A stretch of 64,000 bases of DNA from Streptomyces sp. CB01635 (GCF_002803065.1 NZ_NNBL01000010.1:162789-226788); one strand, 5' to 3'. Shown: positions 15,175 to 24,789, counted from the first letter of the stretch. Notes: generated by a model not told the origin, from the sequence alone. Program-made: numbers and translations.

Positions 15175-17451
15175 ATGTCGGCGCACCCAGTCGCCACCGC
15201 GCCCTCCGCCGCCCAGGCGGCAGAGGTGGAACTCGCCATCGGCGGCATGACCTGCGCCTCGTGCGCCGCCCGGATCGAGAAGAAGCTGAACCGGATGGAC
15301 GGCGTGGCGGCGACCGTCAACTACGCGACGGAGAAGGCGAAGGTCACCTTCGCCGACGGGGTGGCGGTGGCCGACCTGATCGCGACGGTCGAGGCCACCG
15401 GCTACACGGCCCAGGAGCCGTCCGCGACCGACGAGGAGAAGGCCGAGGAGGCGGAATCGCAGGCGTCGGCCGACTCACTCGCGCCGCTCCGGCAGCGACT
15501 GGTCACCGCCGTGGTGCTGGCCGTGCCCGTCGTGGCGATGGCGATGATCCCCGCCCTCCAGTTCGAGTACTGGCAGTGGCTGTCCCTCACGCTGACGGCA
15601 CCCGTCGTGACGTACGCGGCCTGGCCCTTCCACAAGGCCGCCTTCACGAACGCGCGGCACGGCGCCGCGACGATGGACACGCTCATCTCCGTCGGGACGT
15701 CGGCCGCGTTCCTCTGGTCGGTGTGGGCGCTCTTCTTCGGAACCGCCGGCATGCCCGGCATGACGCACGCCTTCGAGCTGACCATCGCCCGCAGTGACGG
15801 CGCCGGGAACATCTACCTGGAGGCCGCCGCCGGAGTCACCGCCTTCATCCTCGCCGGGCGCTACTTCGAGGCCAGGTCCAAGCGGAAGGCCGGCGCGGCG
15901 CTCAAGGCGCTGCTCGAACTCGGGGCCAAGAACGTCACGCTCGTGCGCGAGGGAGGACGTGAAGAGACCGTCCCCGTAGCCGGGTTGAAGGCCGGCGACC
16001 GGTTCCTCGTACGGCCCGGCGAGAAGATCGCCACCGACGGCGCAGTGGTCGAGGGCGCTTCCGCCGTCGACGCCTCGATGCTGACCGGCGAGTCCGTGCC
16101 GGTGGAGGTCGCAGTCGGGGACGCCGTCACCGGCGCGACGCTGAACGTCGGCGGACGCCTCGTCGTCGAGGCCACCCGAGTCGGCGCGGACACCCAACTC
16201 GCCCGTATGGCACGCCTCGTGGAGGACGCGCAGAACGGCAAGGCCGCCGCGCAGCGCCTCGCCGACCGGATCTCCGCCGTGTTCGTGCCGGTCGTCATCG
16301 GGCTCGCGCTGGCCACGCTCGGGTTCTGGCTCGGCAACGGTGCCGGCATCACGGCCGCCTTCACCGCGGCCGTCGCCGTCCTCATCATCGCCTGCCCCTG
16401 CGCCCTGGGCCTCGCCACACCGACGGCGCTGATGGTCGGCACGGGGCGCGGCGCGCAGCTCGGCATCCTCATCAAGGGCCCGGAGGTCCTGGAGACCACG
16501 CGTGCGGTCGACACGATCGTCCTGGACAAGACCGGAACGGTCACGACCGGCCGGATGACACTGCTCGCCATACACGTGGCGGACGGCACGGACACGGGTG
16601 AAGTCCTGCGTGTCGCGGGGGCGTTGGAGCACTCCTCGGAGCACCCGATCGCGCAGGCCATCGCGGACGGGGCCCGCGAGAAGGTGGGCGAGCTCGGCGC
16701 CGTCGAGGACTTCGCGAACCTTCCCGGGCTCGGCGTGCAGGGCATCGTGGACGGCCACGCCGTACTCGTCGGCCGCGAAAAGCTCCTCGCCGAGTGGGAG
16801 ATCCGGCTGCCGGTGGAGCTGGAGCGCGCCAAGGCGGAGGCCGAGGCGGCGGGGCGCACGGCCGTCGCGGTGGCCTGGGACGGAGAGGCCAGGGCGGTCC
16901 TCGAAGTCGCGGACGCGGTGAAGGAGACCAGCGCGGAAGCGGTACGGCGACTGCGGGGCCTCGGCCTGACACCCATCCTCCTCACCGGCGACAACGAAGC
17001 CGTGGCGCGTTCGGTGGCCGCCGAGGTCGGCATCGACGAGGTGATCGCGGAGGTCATGCCGCAGGACAAGGTCGACGTGGTGAAGAGGCTTCAGGGCGAA
17101 GGGCGTTCCGTGGCCATGGTCGGCGACGGCGTCAACGACGCGGCGGCCCTGGCGCAGGCCGACCTGGGGCTCGCGATGGGCACGGGCACGGACGCGGCGA
17201 TCGAGGCCGGCGACCTGACGCTGGTCCGGGGCGACCTGAGGGCGGCGGCCGACGCGATCCGCCTGTCCCGGCGGACGCTGGGGACGATCCGCACCAACCT
17301 GTTCTGGGCGTTCGCCTACAACGTCGGCGCGCTGCCGCTGGCCGCGGCGGGCCTTCTGAACCCGATGATCGCGGGCGCGGCGATGGCGTTCTCGTCGGTG
17401 TTCGTCGTGGGCAACAGCCTGCGCCTGAGGAACTTCAGGCCGCAGTCGTAG
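15175..17451 (+). CDS. copA: Copper-exporting P1B-type ATPase
   Basis: A 758-residue heavy-metal ATPase. An N-terminal HMA domain (residues 18-85) has GMTCASC with Cys27 and Cys30. The membrane domain carries the Cu(I) signature CPC at 407-409 (ACPCALGLATPTALMVG). The phosphorylation site is Asp451 in DKTGT, the HP motif of P1B pumps is H490-P491, and GDGVND is at about 650. It exports Cu(I) from the cytoplasm. ATG 15175 has GAGGAGG 4 nt upstream. Regulation is by CsoR-like boxes in the divergent promoter region; csoR itself and a copZ chaperone are not in this window. A strong terminator follows the gene. Confidence 0.97.
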   Translation: MSAHPVATAPSAAQAAEVELAIGGMTCASCAARIEKKLNRMDGVAATVNYATEKAKVTFADGVAVADLIATVEATGYTAQEPSATDEEKAEEAESQASADSLAPLRQRLVTAVVLAVPVVAMAMIPALQFEYWQWLSLTLTAPVVTYAAWPFHKAAFTNARHGAATMDTLISVGTSAAFLWSVWALFFGTAGMPGMTHAFELTIARSDGAGNIYLEAAAGVTAFILAGRYFEARSKRKAGAALKALLELGAKNVTLVREGGREETVPVAGLKAGDRFLVRPGEKIATDGAVVEGASAVDASMLTGESVPVEVAVGDAVTGATLNVGGRLVVEATRVGADTQLARMARLVEDAQNGKAAAQRLADRISAVFVPVVIGLALATLGFWLGNGAGITAAFTAAVAVLIIACPCALGLATPTALMVGTGRGAQLGILIKGPEVLETTRAVDTIVLDKTGTVTTGRMTLLAIHVADGTDTGEVLRVAGALEHSSEHPIAQAIADGAREKVGELGAVEDFANLPGLGVQGIVDGHAVLVGREKLLAEWEIRLPVELERAKAEAEAAGRTAVAVAWDGEARAVLEVADAVKETSAEAVRRLRGLGLTPILLTGDNEAVARSVAAEVGIDEVIAEVMPQDKVDVVKRLQGEGRSVAMVGDGVNDAAALAQADLGLAMGTGTDAAIEAGDLTLVRGDLRAAADAIRLSRRTLGTIRTNLFWAFAYNVGALPLAAAGLLNPMIAGAAMAFSSVFVVGNSLRLRNFRPQS

Positions 17452-17461
17452 GAATAAGCAA

Positions 17462-17494
17462 CAGGGCCCGTCCACACACGGTGGACGGGCCCTG
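17462..17494 (+). terminator. Bidirectional terminator between copA and the XPB gene
   Basis: A perfect 14-bp stem (17462-17475 with 17481-17494) and a 5-nt loop, placed between two convergent stop codons. Confidence 0.85.
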
Positions 17495-17505
17495 CTTGCT
17501 GCTGG

Positions 17506-19158
17506 TCAGCTGCCCTGCTCGCCCGCGAGGAGTTCGTCCGCGTCGACGATCCGGTACGCGTAGCCCTGCTCGGCGAGGAAGCGCTGGCGGTGGGCCGCGA
17601 AGTCCTGGTCGATGGTGTCGCGGGCGACGACGGAGTAGAAGCGGGCCTCGTGCCCGTCGGCCTTCGGGCGCAGGACCCGGCCGAGGCGCTGGGCCTCCTC
17701 CTGCCGGGACCCGAAGGTGCCGGACACCTGGATCGCGACCGTGGCCTCGGGCAGGTCGATCGAGAAGTTGGCGACCTTGGACACGACGAGAACGGAGATC
17801 TCGCCGTTGCGGAACGCGTCGAACAGCTTCTCGCGCTGGGCGTTGCTGGTCTCGCCCTTGATGACGGGGGCGTCCAGATGTTCGCCCAGCTCGTCGAGCT
17901 GGTCGATGTACTGCCCGATGACGAGGGTCTGCTCACCCTGGTGCTTGCGCACGAGGGCCTCCGTCACCTTCCGCTTGGTCGCGGTGGTGGCGCAGAAGCG
18001 GTACTTCTCCTCGGCCTCCGCGGTCGCGTAGGCGAGCCGCTCGCTGTCGGTCAGATTGACGCGCACCTCGACACAGTCGGCGGGCGCGATGTAGCCCTGG
18101 GCCTCGATCTCCTTCCACGGAGCGTCGAAGCGCTTGGGGCCGATCAGCGAGAAGACGTCCGACTCGCGCCCGTCCTCACGCACCAGCGTCGCGGTGAGGC
18201 CGAGGCGCCGCCGGGCCTGGAGGTCGGCGGTGAACTTGAAGACGGGCGCGGGCAGCAGATGCACCTCGTCATAGATCACGAGCCCCCAGTCGCGGGAGTC
18301 GAAGAGCTCCAGATGCGGATAGATGCCCTTCCGCTTCGTGGTCAGCACCTGATACGTGGCGATGGTGACGGGCCGGATCTCCTTCTTCGTCCCGCTGTAC
18401 TCGCCGATCTCGTCCTCGGTCAGGCTCGTCCGCTTGACCAGCTCGTGCTTCCACTGCCGGGCGGAGACCGTGTTGGTGACGAGGATGAGCGTCGTCGCCT
18501 TGGCCTCGGCCATCGCGCCGGCGCCCACCAGCGTCTTACCGGCGCCACAGGGCAGCACGACCACGCCGGACCCGCCGTGCCAGAAGCCCTCGACGGCCTG
18601 CTTCTGGTACGGGCGCAGCGCCCAGCCGTCCTCCGCGAGATCGATCTGGTGCGCCTCGCCGTCCACGTAACCGGCGAGGTCCTCGGCGGGCCACCCCAGC
18701 TTGAGGAGCGTCTGCTTGATCTGGCCGCGCTCCGAGGGGTGCACGGCGACGGTGTCGGCGTCGATGCGGGCGCCGACCAGCGGGGCCACGCGCTTGGAAC
18801 GGAGGATCTCCTCGAGTACCGGCCGGTCCGTGGTGGTCAGGACGAGGCCGTGCGCCGGGTGCTTGGACAGCGTGAGACGCCCGTACCGGTCCATGGTCTC
18901 GGCGATGTCGACCAGGAGCGCGTGCGGGACGGGGTAGCGGCTGTACTCGACGAGGGCGTCCACGACCTGCTCGGCGTCGTGGCCGGCGGCCCGCGCGTTC
19001 CACAGCCCGAGAGGCGTCAGCCGGTAGGTGTGGATGTGCTCCGGGGCGCGCTCCAGCTCGGCGAAGGGCGCGATGGCACGACGGCAGGCGTCGGCCTGGT
19101 CGTGGTCGACCTCCAGGAGCAGCGTCTTGTCACTCTGGACGATGAGCGGTCCGTTCAC
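17506..19158 (-). CDS. XPB/ERCC3-type DNA helicase
   Basis: A 550-residue superfamily 2 helicase like archaeal and actinobacterial XPB. It has an N-terminal damage-recognition-like domain (1-170), Walker A PCGAGKT (203-209), the DEVH box (297-300), the XPB-specific RED motif (R327-E328-D329 in ATLVREDGRES) and the thumb plus second RecA domain ending in SGTFGSRQEEAQRLGRVLRPK (motif VI). It unwinds DNA 3' to 5' and probably acts in DNA repair. GTG 19158 is chosen because GAAGGGA lies 6 nt upstream. It follows the WYL-containing partner gene with a 118-bp gap, an order known in mycobacteria (Rv0862c-Rv0861c, from memory). Confidence 0.95.
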   Translation of the reverse strand: MNGPLIVQSDKTLLLEVDHDQADACRRAIAPFAELERAPEHIHTYRLTPLGLWNARAAGHDAEQVVDALVEYSRYPVPHALLVDIAETMDRYGRLTLSKHPAHGLVLTTTDRPVLEEILRSKRVAPLVGARIDADTVAVHPSERGQIKQTLLKLGWPAEDLAGYVDGEAHQIDLAEDGWALRPYQKQAVEGFWHGGSGVVVLPCGAGKTLVGAGAMAEAKATTLILVTNTVSARQWKHELVKRTSLTEDEIGEYSGTKKEIRPVTIATYQVLTTKRKGIYPHLELFDSRDWGLVIYDEVHLLPAPVFKFTADLQARRRLGLTATLVREDGRESDVFSLIGPKRFDAPWKEIEAQGYIAPADCVEVRVNLTDSERLAYATAEAEEKYRFCATTATKRKVTEALVRKHQGEQTLVIGQYIDQLDELGEHLDAPVIKGETSNAQREKLFDAFRNGEISVLVVSKVANFSIDLPEATVAIQVSGTFGSRQEEAQRLGRVLRPKADGHEARFYSVVARDTIDQDFAAHRQRFLAEQGYAYRIVDADELLAGEQGS

Positions 19159-19276
19159 GTGTATCCCTTCCACCGCGCTCCGCGAGGCGCGGGGCCAAAC
19201 GTCCAGTGTGCCGCATGACGCGTACGAACCGCGTACGGTCGGCCGCCGACGGGACGTGGGGGCACGGACCCCGGCG

Positions 19277-21796
19277 TCAGGCCTCGGCCTCCAGCTCGGC
19301 CACCCCGGTCACCCGGTGCAGCGGATACGTCCGCACCTCGTCCGCCGTGTGGTCGTACGCGGTGACGAACCCGCCCTCGACCCGGATCGGGGCGATCACG
19401 CGCTGGCTGGCGGAGCCCTCCGCGTTCACATAGCCGATCCACACGGCCTCACCCGTCAGCACGGCCGCCTGCATCGTGGCCAGCGTGTCCGCCGCGCTGG
19501 TGCGGGGAAGCGCCCCGCTCTGCTCGCCCGGCGCGTGCTTGCGCGGCGTCGTGGAGGCGAGGTCGCCCGCGCGGATCGCGCGCACGGCGGCGGTCAGGAG
19601 CGTGCCGTCCGGGACGGGCGGCCCCTCCGGGACGGGCTCGGGGGCGCTGCGCGGCGGAGTGCGGCGGGCGTGGGCGCGGGTGATCAGCACATCGCCCTCG
19701 GGACTCTCCGCGGCGGGCGCGAACCCCATCTGCCGCAGGCCCTCCAGGAGCGCCGCGGGGTCGGCCTGCGCGGCGAGGACGGTCGGCGCGAGCCGCCGCA
19801 GGCGCAGGGCGGCGGAGCGCTTGTCGGCGAGGATCTCGCCCAGGAGTACGTCGTCGTCGCAGCGCACGTACGCGGAGGCGGCGCCGATGCGCAGATGCCC
19901 GTGCTTACGGGCCACGTCGTCGATGAGGTACGCGAGGGGCTGCGGGACGGGCGTACGGGAGTGCGTGTTCAGGAAGTCGTGCAGGTCGGAGGCGGTGCGG
20001 CCGGAGTCGAGTGCGCGCCGTACGGACCCGGGCGTGAACCGGTAGACGGTCGCGCCGCCCTTGGACTCCACGTCGGCGAGGACGGAGAGCGCCTCGGCGA
20101 GGGGCCGTTCCAGGGGCCCGGGGGCGACCGCGGTCAGGTCGGCCTGAAGAAGGACATGGTCCAGCGGCTCGGGCAGCAGCGGAGCGAGCAGAGCGACGGC
20201 GGCAGCCTCCGCAGCAGTCGTCACACCGCCCTCAAGAAGTGCCCGCCCGTGCTCGGACAGGGCACCCCGACCCGTGAAGCCGAGCAGCTCCGCCTCCGTG
20301 AGGGTCCACCGGGCGATGCGGGCGCGCAGGTCGTCGGGGTCACCGGCCTCGTCGGAGGAGGCGGCGGCGCCGCGCAGAGGCCGCTCCCAGCGGAGCCGGG
20401 CGAGGAGGGTCTCGGGGTCGGGGGAGGCGCCTTCGGGCAGCTCGGAGAGGAGCGCGAGCACGCGGCGGCGGACCTCCGGAGCGGCGGAGCGGTCGAGGTG
20501 CGGCCCGAGCACGGAGAGGGTGCGCCCGGCCGCGGAGACGGCGACGGCGCCGTCGCGCCCGCCGACCAGGCCGGAGGTGCGGGTGGCGGGGAGCCAGGCG
20601 GCGACGAGCCGCGCCCAGCGGTCGGCGGCGGGCTGCTCCAGCCAGTTGTCGTAGGCGGGCGTCGCGGCGTACTGCTCGTCGGCCTCGCCGTCGGACGCGA
20701 TGAGCCCGGCGGCGTAGGCGAGTTCGACCCAGAACGCGGCGAGGGGCTCGGTGGTGTCGAGGGCGGCGGCGGTGCGCTTGAGGTCGCGCACGCTGAGCCC
20801 GCCGGCGCGGAGAACGGCGGGCCCGCCCTCGTCCCAGTCCTTGAGCAACTCCTCGACGGTGGCGAGCGCGGTGTAGGCCTGCCCGGCGCCGGTCGCGTTC
20901 ACGACGGTGGGGCGGTGGGTGGCGGCGGGTTCGACGGCGGGGGGTACGGGTTCCAGGGCGCGGTGGGCGCGTCCGCCGCGCAGGTGGAGGGCGGCCTCGC
21001 GGGGCAGCACGACGGTCCCCGGGGCGGTCGGCAGGAGGAGTCCGCGGTCGAGGAGCCAGCGCAGATGGGCGGCGGGCTCGGCGGTGACCTGGCCGTAGGG
21101 CGGGCCCCAGACGAGCCGGGAGAGGACCTCGACGGCGTCCGCGGGCGCCTCGTCGAGGAGGGCCGACATGCGCGGCCGGTCGGTGAAGAGCGCGGTCAGC
21201 GAGGCGACGGCGGAGACCGGGTCGTGCGTGGAGGCGAGGCCCGCGGCCGTCACGATCTCCTGGACACGGCCGGGGGACATGCCCGAGGTGGCCTCGGCGA
21301 CGGTGGGGCCGAGGCCGGTGGGGGAGGGCCGCTGAGGCGCGGGGGCGAGCAGTTCACGGGCGGTGCGCACGAGGCGGAGCCGGTCGTCGGGCCCCCAGAG
21401 CAGGGCCTGTTCGCGCAGGGCGGCGACGGCGTGCGGCAGAGCGGCGGAGACCGTACGGGCGTCCACGCCCGCGTCGTCCCCCTCGTCCCCGGCGAGCAGA
21501 GCGAGGAGGGTGCCGTACGTGGCGGGGTCCGGGGCGACGGCCAGCGCCTCCGCGGTCTGGAGCGTGAAGCGGTCCAGGTGCTCGAGCGCACGGATCACGG
21601 AGGCGCGGGTGCCCGCACGGGTGGCGAGCTGCGTGAGGTCGCCGGGAACAGGGTTGAGCAGATCGGGGCGGGCGCGCAGGAGTGCGCCGAGGGAGGCGTC
21701 GTCGCGGGCGCGCAACGCCTCGGCGAGAGACCGGGGGGCCGTACTCCCCGCCCCGCTTCCGTCCCCGGCGGCGCGGTCCGGCTCGTGAGTGCTCAT
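19277..21796 (-). CDS. Helicase-associated domain protein with C-terminal WYL domain
   Basis: An 839-residue protein of the family annotated as helicase-associated, found upstream of actinobacterial XPB. It begins MSTHEPDRAAGDGSG and continues with winged-helix-like repeats (SLAEALRARDDASLGALLRAR, EHLDRFTLQTAEALAV). Its last 60 residues form a WYL-type ligand-binding domain (VWIGYVNAEGSASQRVIAPI, YDHTADEVRTYPLHRVTGV). No catalytic motifs are visible, so it is likely a DNA-binding or scaffolding partner of XPB. TACCGT ends 7 nt before ATG 21796 and no ribosome binding site is seen, which suggests a leaderless transcript that would include the XPB gene. Confidence 0.9.
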   Translation of the reverse strand: MSTHEPDRAAGDGSGAGSTAPRSLAEALRARDDASLGALLRARPDLLNPVPGDLTQLATRAGTRASVIRALEHLDRFTLQTAEALAVAPDPATYGTLLALLAGDEGDDAGVDARTVSAALPHAVAALREQALLWGPDDRLRLVRTARELLAPAPQRPSPTGLGPTVAEATSGMSPGRVQEIVTAAGLASTHDPVSAVASLTALFTDRPRMSALLDEAPADAVEVLSRLVWGPPYGQVTAEPAAHLRWLLDRGLLLPTAPGTVVLPREAALHLRGGRAHRALEPVPPAVEPAATHRPTVVNATGAGQAYTALATVEELLKDWDEGGPAVLRAGGLSVRDLKRTAAALDTTEPLAAFWVELAYAAGLIASDGEADEQYAATPAYDNWLEQPAADRWARLVAAWLPATRTSGLVGGRDGAVAVSAAGRTLSVLGPHLDRSAAPEVRRRVLALLSELPEGASPDPETLLARLRWERPLRGAAASSDEAGDPDDLRARIARWTLTEAELLGFTGRGALSEHGRALLEGGVTTAAEAAAVALLAPLLPEPLDHVLLQADLTAVAPGPLERPLAEALSVLADVESKGGATVYRFTPGSVRRALDSGRTASDLHDFLNTHSRTPVPQPLAYLIDDVARKHGHLRIGAASAYVRCDDDVLLGEILADKRSAALRLRRLAPTVLAAQADPAALLEGLRQMGFAPAAESPEGDVLITRAHARRTPPRSAPEPVPEGPPVPDGTLLTAAVRAIRAGDLASTTPRKHAPGEQSGALPRTSAADTLATMQAAVLTGEAVWIGYVNAEGSASQRVIAPIRVEGGFVTAYDHTADEVRTYPLHRVTGVAELEAEA

Positions 21797-21937
21797 CCGG
21801 GCCACGGTAGCGCCTGACCGGCCCGCCGGGCGGCGGCCCCGCTGGGCCCGGAAGAGGCCCCCGGTGCCGCTCCGGGCACGGTAACGTCGTAAAACGGGTG
21901 AACGAACCGTCAACACCACCACCCCGGAGGGGACTTC

Positions 21938-22939
21938 GTGGGGATCGAGAGCGATCAGCTCGTCTTCGACTATCTGAGCCGGGTCGGCGACCTGGCTCAG
22001 CAGCGTCAGCTGCCCTCCGGCACGCGGATGCGCCTGGTGTCGGAGCTGCGCAACGAGATCGAGACGCGGCGCGCGAAAACGACGGTGGACAGCCCGGCTG
22101 CGGTGCGCCGGATCCTGGAGCGCCTCGGCACGCCGGACGAGGTGGTGACGGGCGCGGGCAGGGGCCGAGGTCCGGCGGAGCCGGAGGCACCGCGGGCGGC
22201 GGTGCCCGTGCAGAGGTCGAAGGAGCAGCGGCCCAAGGAGCCCCGCCCGAAGGGCCTTCGGCGGATCGTGCCGGGCCCGCGCGCGGAGCCGCAGGAGGAC
22301 GAAGAGGTGCGGGACGCGCCGTCGCCGCCGCATCTGGCGGGGACGGACGAGCTGGGGGAGCCTGGTTCGGAGCCGGACTGGTGGCGCGTGGACAGCAGCC
22401 CGTTCGGCGTTGCGGACACCGTGCCGGGATTCGTGGGCGGCGTCGAGATTCCGGAGATACTCAAGCCGCCGGGCAAGGACGACCCGCGCCTGCCCAAGGC
22501 ACGCAGGGCCACGGCCGCGCCGGAGGCCGAACTCCCGGACGACGAGCCGGAGACGGGCACGGAGAAGACGTCCCGGGGGCGCCGCCTCCGGTCCCTGCCC
22601 GGCCGGCCGAACCCGCTCCTGCTGCTCGCCGCCGCGCTCCTCGTGGCCGGCGCGGTCATGGGCAACTGGTTCGCGCTGGGCCTCGGATGGATCATCGCGT
22701 ACGCGTCGCGGCGCCTCAGCGAGGGCGAGTCGAAGGTGGCCGTGCTGTGGCTGCCGGGGCTCGCGGTGACGGCCGGGCTCGTGTGGCTGTGGGGCCGCAA
22801 CACCGGGCGGTGGGGCGAGCCGATCGCGGACGGGCGGATGAGCGACGCGATCGGCACGACGTGGCCATGGGTGGTGCGGGGTGCGGCCGTCGCCTCCGCG
22901 CTCTTCGTGGTGTGGAGATCGCAGCGGCAACGGCCTTGA
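21938..22939 (+). CDS. HAAS-domain membrane protein
   Basis: A 333-residue protein. The N-terminal 70 residues form a HAAS-type domain (DYLSRVGDLAQQRQLPSGTR, LRNEIETRRAKTTVDSPAAVRRILERLGTPDEVV). A long charged, probably disordered linker follows, with a short conserved block SSPFGVADTVPGFVGGVEIP at about 150-170. The C-terminus has three or four hydrophobic helices (LLLLAAALLVAGAVMGNWFA, VAVLWLPGLAVTAGLVWLW, VVRGAAVASALFVVW). HAAS domains are thought to pair with PadR-type regulators or sense at the membrane; no PadR is adjacent. GTG 21938 has GGAGGGG 6 nt upstream. Confidence 0.82.
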   Translation: MGIESDQLVFDYLSRVGDLAQQRQLPSGTRMRLVSELRNEIETRRAKTTVDSPAAVRRILERLGTPDEVVTGAGRGRGPAEPEAPRAAVPVQRSKEQRPKEPRPKGLRRIVPGPRAEPQEDEEVRDAPSPPHLAGTDELGEPGSEPDWWRVDSSPFGVADTVPGFVGGVEIPEILKPPGKDDPRLPKARRATAAPEAELPDDEPETGTEKTSRGRRLRSLPGRPNPLLLLAAALLVAGAVMGNWFALGLGWIIAYASRRLSEGESKVAVLWLPGLAVTAGLVWLWGRNTGRWGEPIADGRMSDAIGTTWPWVVRGAAVASALFVVWRSQRQRP

Positions 22940-22951
22940 AGAGAGAGGCTG

Positions 22952-23929
22952 TCAGGCGGTCAGGTCCTTCTGGAACTCGTCGAGGATCTGGTGCGCCGCG
23001 GTGTAGCCGATGCCCGCGATCCACAGGTTGTCGTCGACCTTGAAGACCTTGCCGTCCTCGGACGCCCTGAGGTTCTTCCACAGGCCGCTCTTCATCGTCT
23101 CCGTCGCCTTGGCCTTGCTCGGGTCGCCGTAGGTCGAGGTGAAGATGACGTCCGCGTCCGCGAGGTCGATCTTCTCGGGGCTCACGTCGTACGAGAATCC
23201 GTCCTTGGCCTTGTCGGTGATGGCGGGGCGGCCGACGCCGAGGTCGGCGAGGATCGAGCCGATGTAGTTCTGCTTGCCGTAAATGCGGATGTCGGCGCCC
23301 TCGACGAAGCGGACGAAGTTGATGTCCGTCGCGGCGGCCTTCTCCTTGCCGCCGATCGCGGTGGTCACCTTCGCGACGTGCGCGTCGTAGTCGGCGATGA
23401 CCTTCTTCGCCGCGGCCTTCCTGCCGAGCGCGTCGGCGTGGACCTGGAAGTTCTCCTTCCAGGCGGTGCCGGTGGACTCCGTCATCACGGTCGGGGCGAT
23501 GGCGCTGAGCTGCTTGTAGCGGGCGCCGTCGCGGACCTTGCTGGTGAGGATGAGGTCGGGCTTGAGGGCGGCGACGGCCTCCATGTTGGGGTTGGCGATC
23601 TCGCCGACCTCCTTGATGCCCTTCACCTCGTCTCCGGGCAGGTAGGACGGGAAGCCCGCCTCCGTCGCCGCGTGCGTCGCCCCGACGGGCTTCACGCCGA
23701 GGGTGAGCGCGGAGTCGAGCTCGCCGGTGTCCAGGACGACGACGCGCGTGGGGTGTTCGGGCACCTTCACGTCACCCATCGCCGTACTGACCGTGTGTGT
23801 CTTCGGGGATGCCGCGGCAGCCGCGTCGGAGCCGGAGTCCCCGTCGGACGAGCCGCAGGCGGTCAGGGCCAGCGCGCCGGTCAGGACGAGTGCTCCGGCG
23901 GTGAGGGCGCGGTGGTCGCTGCGGGTCAT
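22952..23929 (-). CDS. Siderophore ABC transporter, substrate-binding lipoprotein (FecB-like)
   Basis: A 325-residue binding protein of the FepB/FecB class. The signal peptide ends in ALTAC with lipidated Cys25. Two lobes (HPTRVVVLDTGELDSALTLGVKP; LKPDLILTSKVRDGARYKQLSAIAPTV) are joined by a long helix, the layout of class III binding proteins. It captures ferric siderophores outside the membrane and passes them to the two permeases encoded upstream. ATG 23929 overlaps the stop codon of the ATPase gene by 4 nt, so it is the last gene of a coupled four-gene operon under an iron box. Confidence 0.93.
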   Translation of the reverse strand: MTRSDHRALTAGALVLTGALALTACGSSDGDSGSDAAAAASPKTHTVSTAMGDVKVPEHPTRVVVLDTGELDSALTLGVKPVGATHAATEAGFPSYLPGDEVKGIKEVGEIANPNMEAVAALKPDLILTSKVRDGARYKQLSAIAPTVMTESTGTAWKENFQVHADALGRKAAAKKVIADYDAHVAKVTTAIGGKEKAAATDINFVRFVEGADIRIYGKQNYIGSILADLGVGRPAITDKAKDGFSYDVSPEKIDLADADVIFTSTYGDPSKAKATETMKSGLWKNLRASEDGKVFKVDDNLWIAGIGYTAAHQILDEFQKDLTA

Positions 23930-24789
23930 GAGGCTGCCTTCCGGGAGAGGGAGTCGGACGGGGCGGCGGGCCGGGCAACGGACCGTTCGCCGGGCCGGGC
24001 GTCGGCCTGCCAGGGCGCGCCGGGCACGATCAGCGGGGAGCCGGTCACCGGGTCGGGGACGACCACGCAGTCCAGGCCGAACACCTCCCGTACGAGGTCC
24101 GCCGTGACGACCTCGGCGGGCGGGCCCTCGGCGACGATGCGGCCGGACTTCATGGCGACGAGGTGGTCGGCGTAGCGCGCCGCCTGGTTGAGGTCGTGCA
24201 GGACGAGGACGACGGTGCGGTCCTTGTCGTGGTTCAACTGGCGTAGGAGGTCGAGGACTTCGACCTGGTGGGCGATGTCGAGATACGTCGTCGGCTCGTC
24301 GAGGAGCAGCAGTTCGGTCTCCTGGGCGAGCGCCATGGCGATCCAGACGCGCTGGCGCTGGCCGCCGGAGAGCTCGTCGACGGAGCGGTCGGCGAGAGCC
24401 GCGACGTCGGTGCGTTCCATGGCCTCGGTGACGGCGCGCTCGTCGGCGTCGGACCACTGCTGCCACCAGTGCTGGTGGGGCTGGCGGCCGCGGGCCACGA
24501 GGTCGGCCACGGTGATCGCCTCGGGCGCCACGGGCGTCTGCGGCAGCAGCCCGATCTGCTGGGCGATCTTCTTGGTGGGCAGCTTGGTGAGCGCTTCACC
24601 GTCGAGGAGCACGGAGCCGCTCTTCGGCTTGAGGAGCCGGCCGAGGGCGCGCAGCGTGGTCGACTTGCCGCAGGCGTTGGGTCCGACGATGACGGTGACG
24701 CGGCCGTCGGGGACGGCGAGGTCGAGGTCGTGGACGACGGTGCGGTCCTCGTAGGCGAGGGTGAGCGCGCTGGTGCTGAGCCGGGTCAC
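23926..24789 (-). CDS. Siderophore ABC transporter ATP-binding protein (FecE-like)
   Basis: A 287-residue ATPase. Walker A is GPNACGKST (36-44), the signature is LSGGQRQRVWIAMALAQE, Walker B is LLLLDEPTTYLDIAHQ, and the switch is VLVLHDLNQAARYAD. It powers ferric-siderophore uptake through the two FecCD-like permeases. The start is GTG 24789, overlapping the upstream permease by 4 nt. The C-terminal 35 residues (PGERSVARPAAPSDSLSRK) are an extension beyond the usual FecE length and look disordered. Confidence 0.95.
   Translation of the reverse strand: MTRLSTSALTLAYEDRTVVHDLDLAVPDGRVTVIVGPNACGKSTTLRALGRLLKPKSGSVLLDGEALTKLPTKKIAQQIGLLPQTPVAPEAITVADLVARGRQPHQHWWQQWSDADERAVTEAMERTDVAALADRSVDELSGGQRQRVWIAMALAQETELLLLDEPTTYLDIAHQVEVLDLLRQLNHDKDRTVVLVLHDLNQAARYADHLVAMKSGRIVAEGPPAEVVTADLVREVFGLDCVVVPDPVTGSPLIVPGAPWQADARPGERSVARPAAPSDSLSRKAAS

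Noticed and set aside
15475..17475. A 666-codon open frame antisense to copA
   Set aside because: It is a shadow of copA, which has all P1B-ATPase motifs.
19277..22930. A 1217-codon open frame on the minus strand joining the helicase partner to sequence upstream
   Set aside because: The first 378 codons lie antisense to the HAAS gene and have no family resemblance; the real protein starts at ATG 21796.
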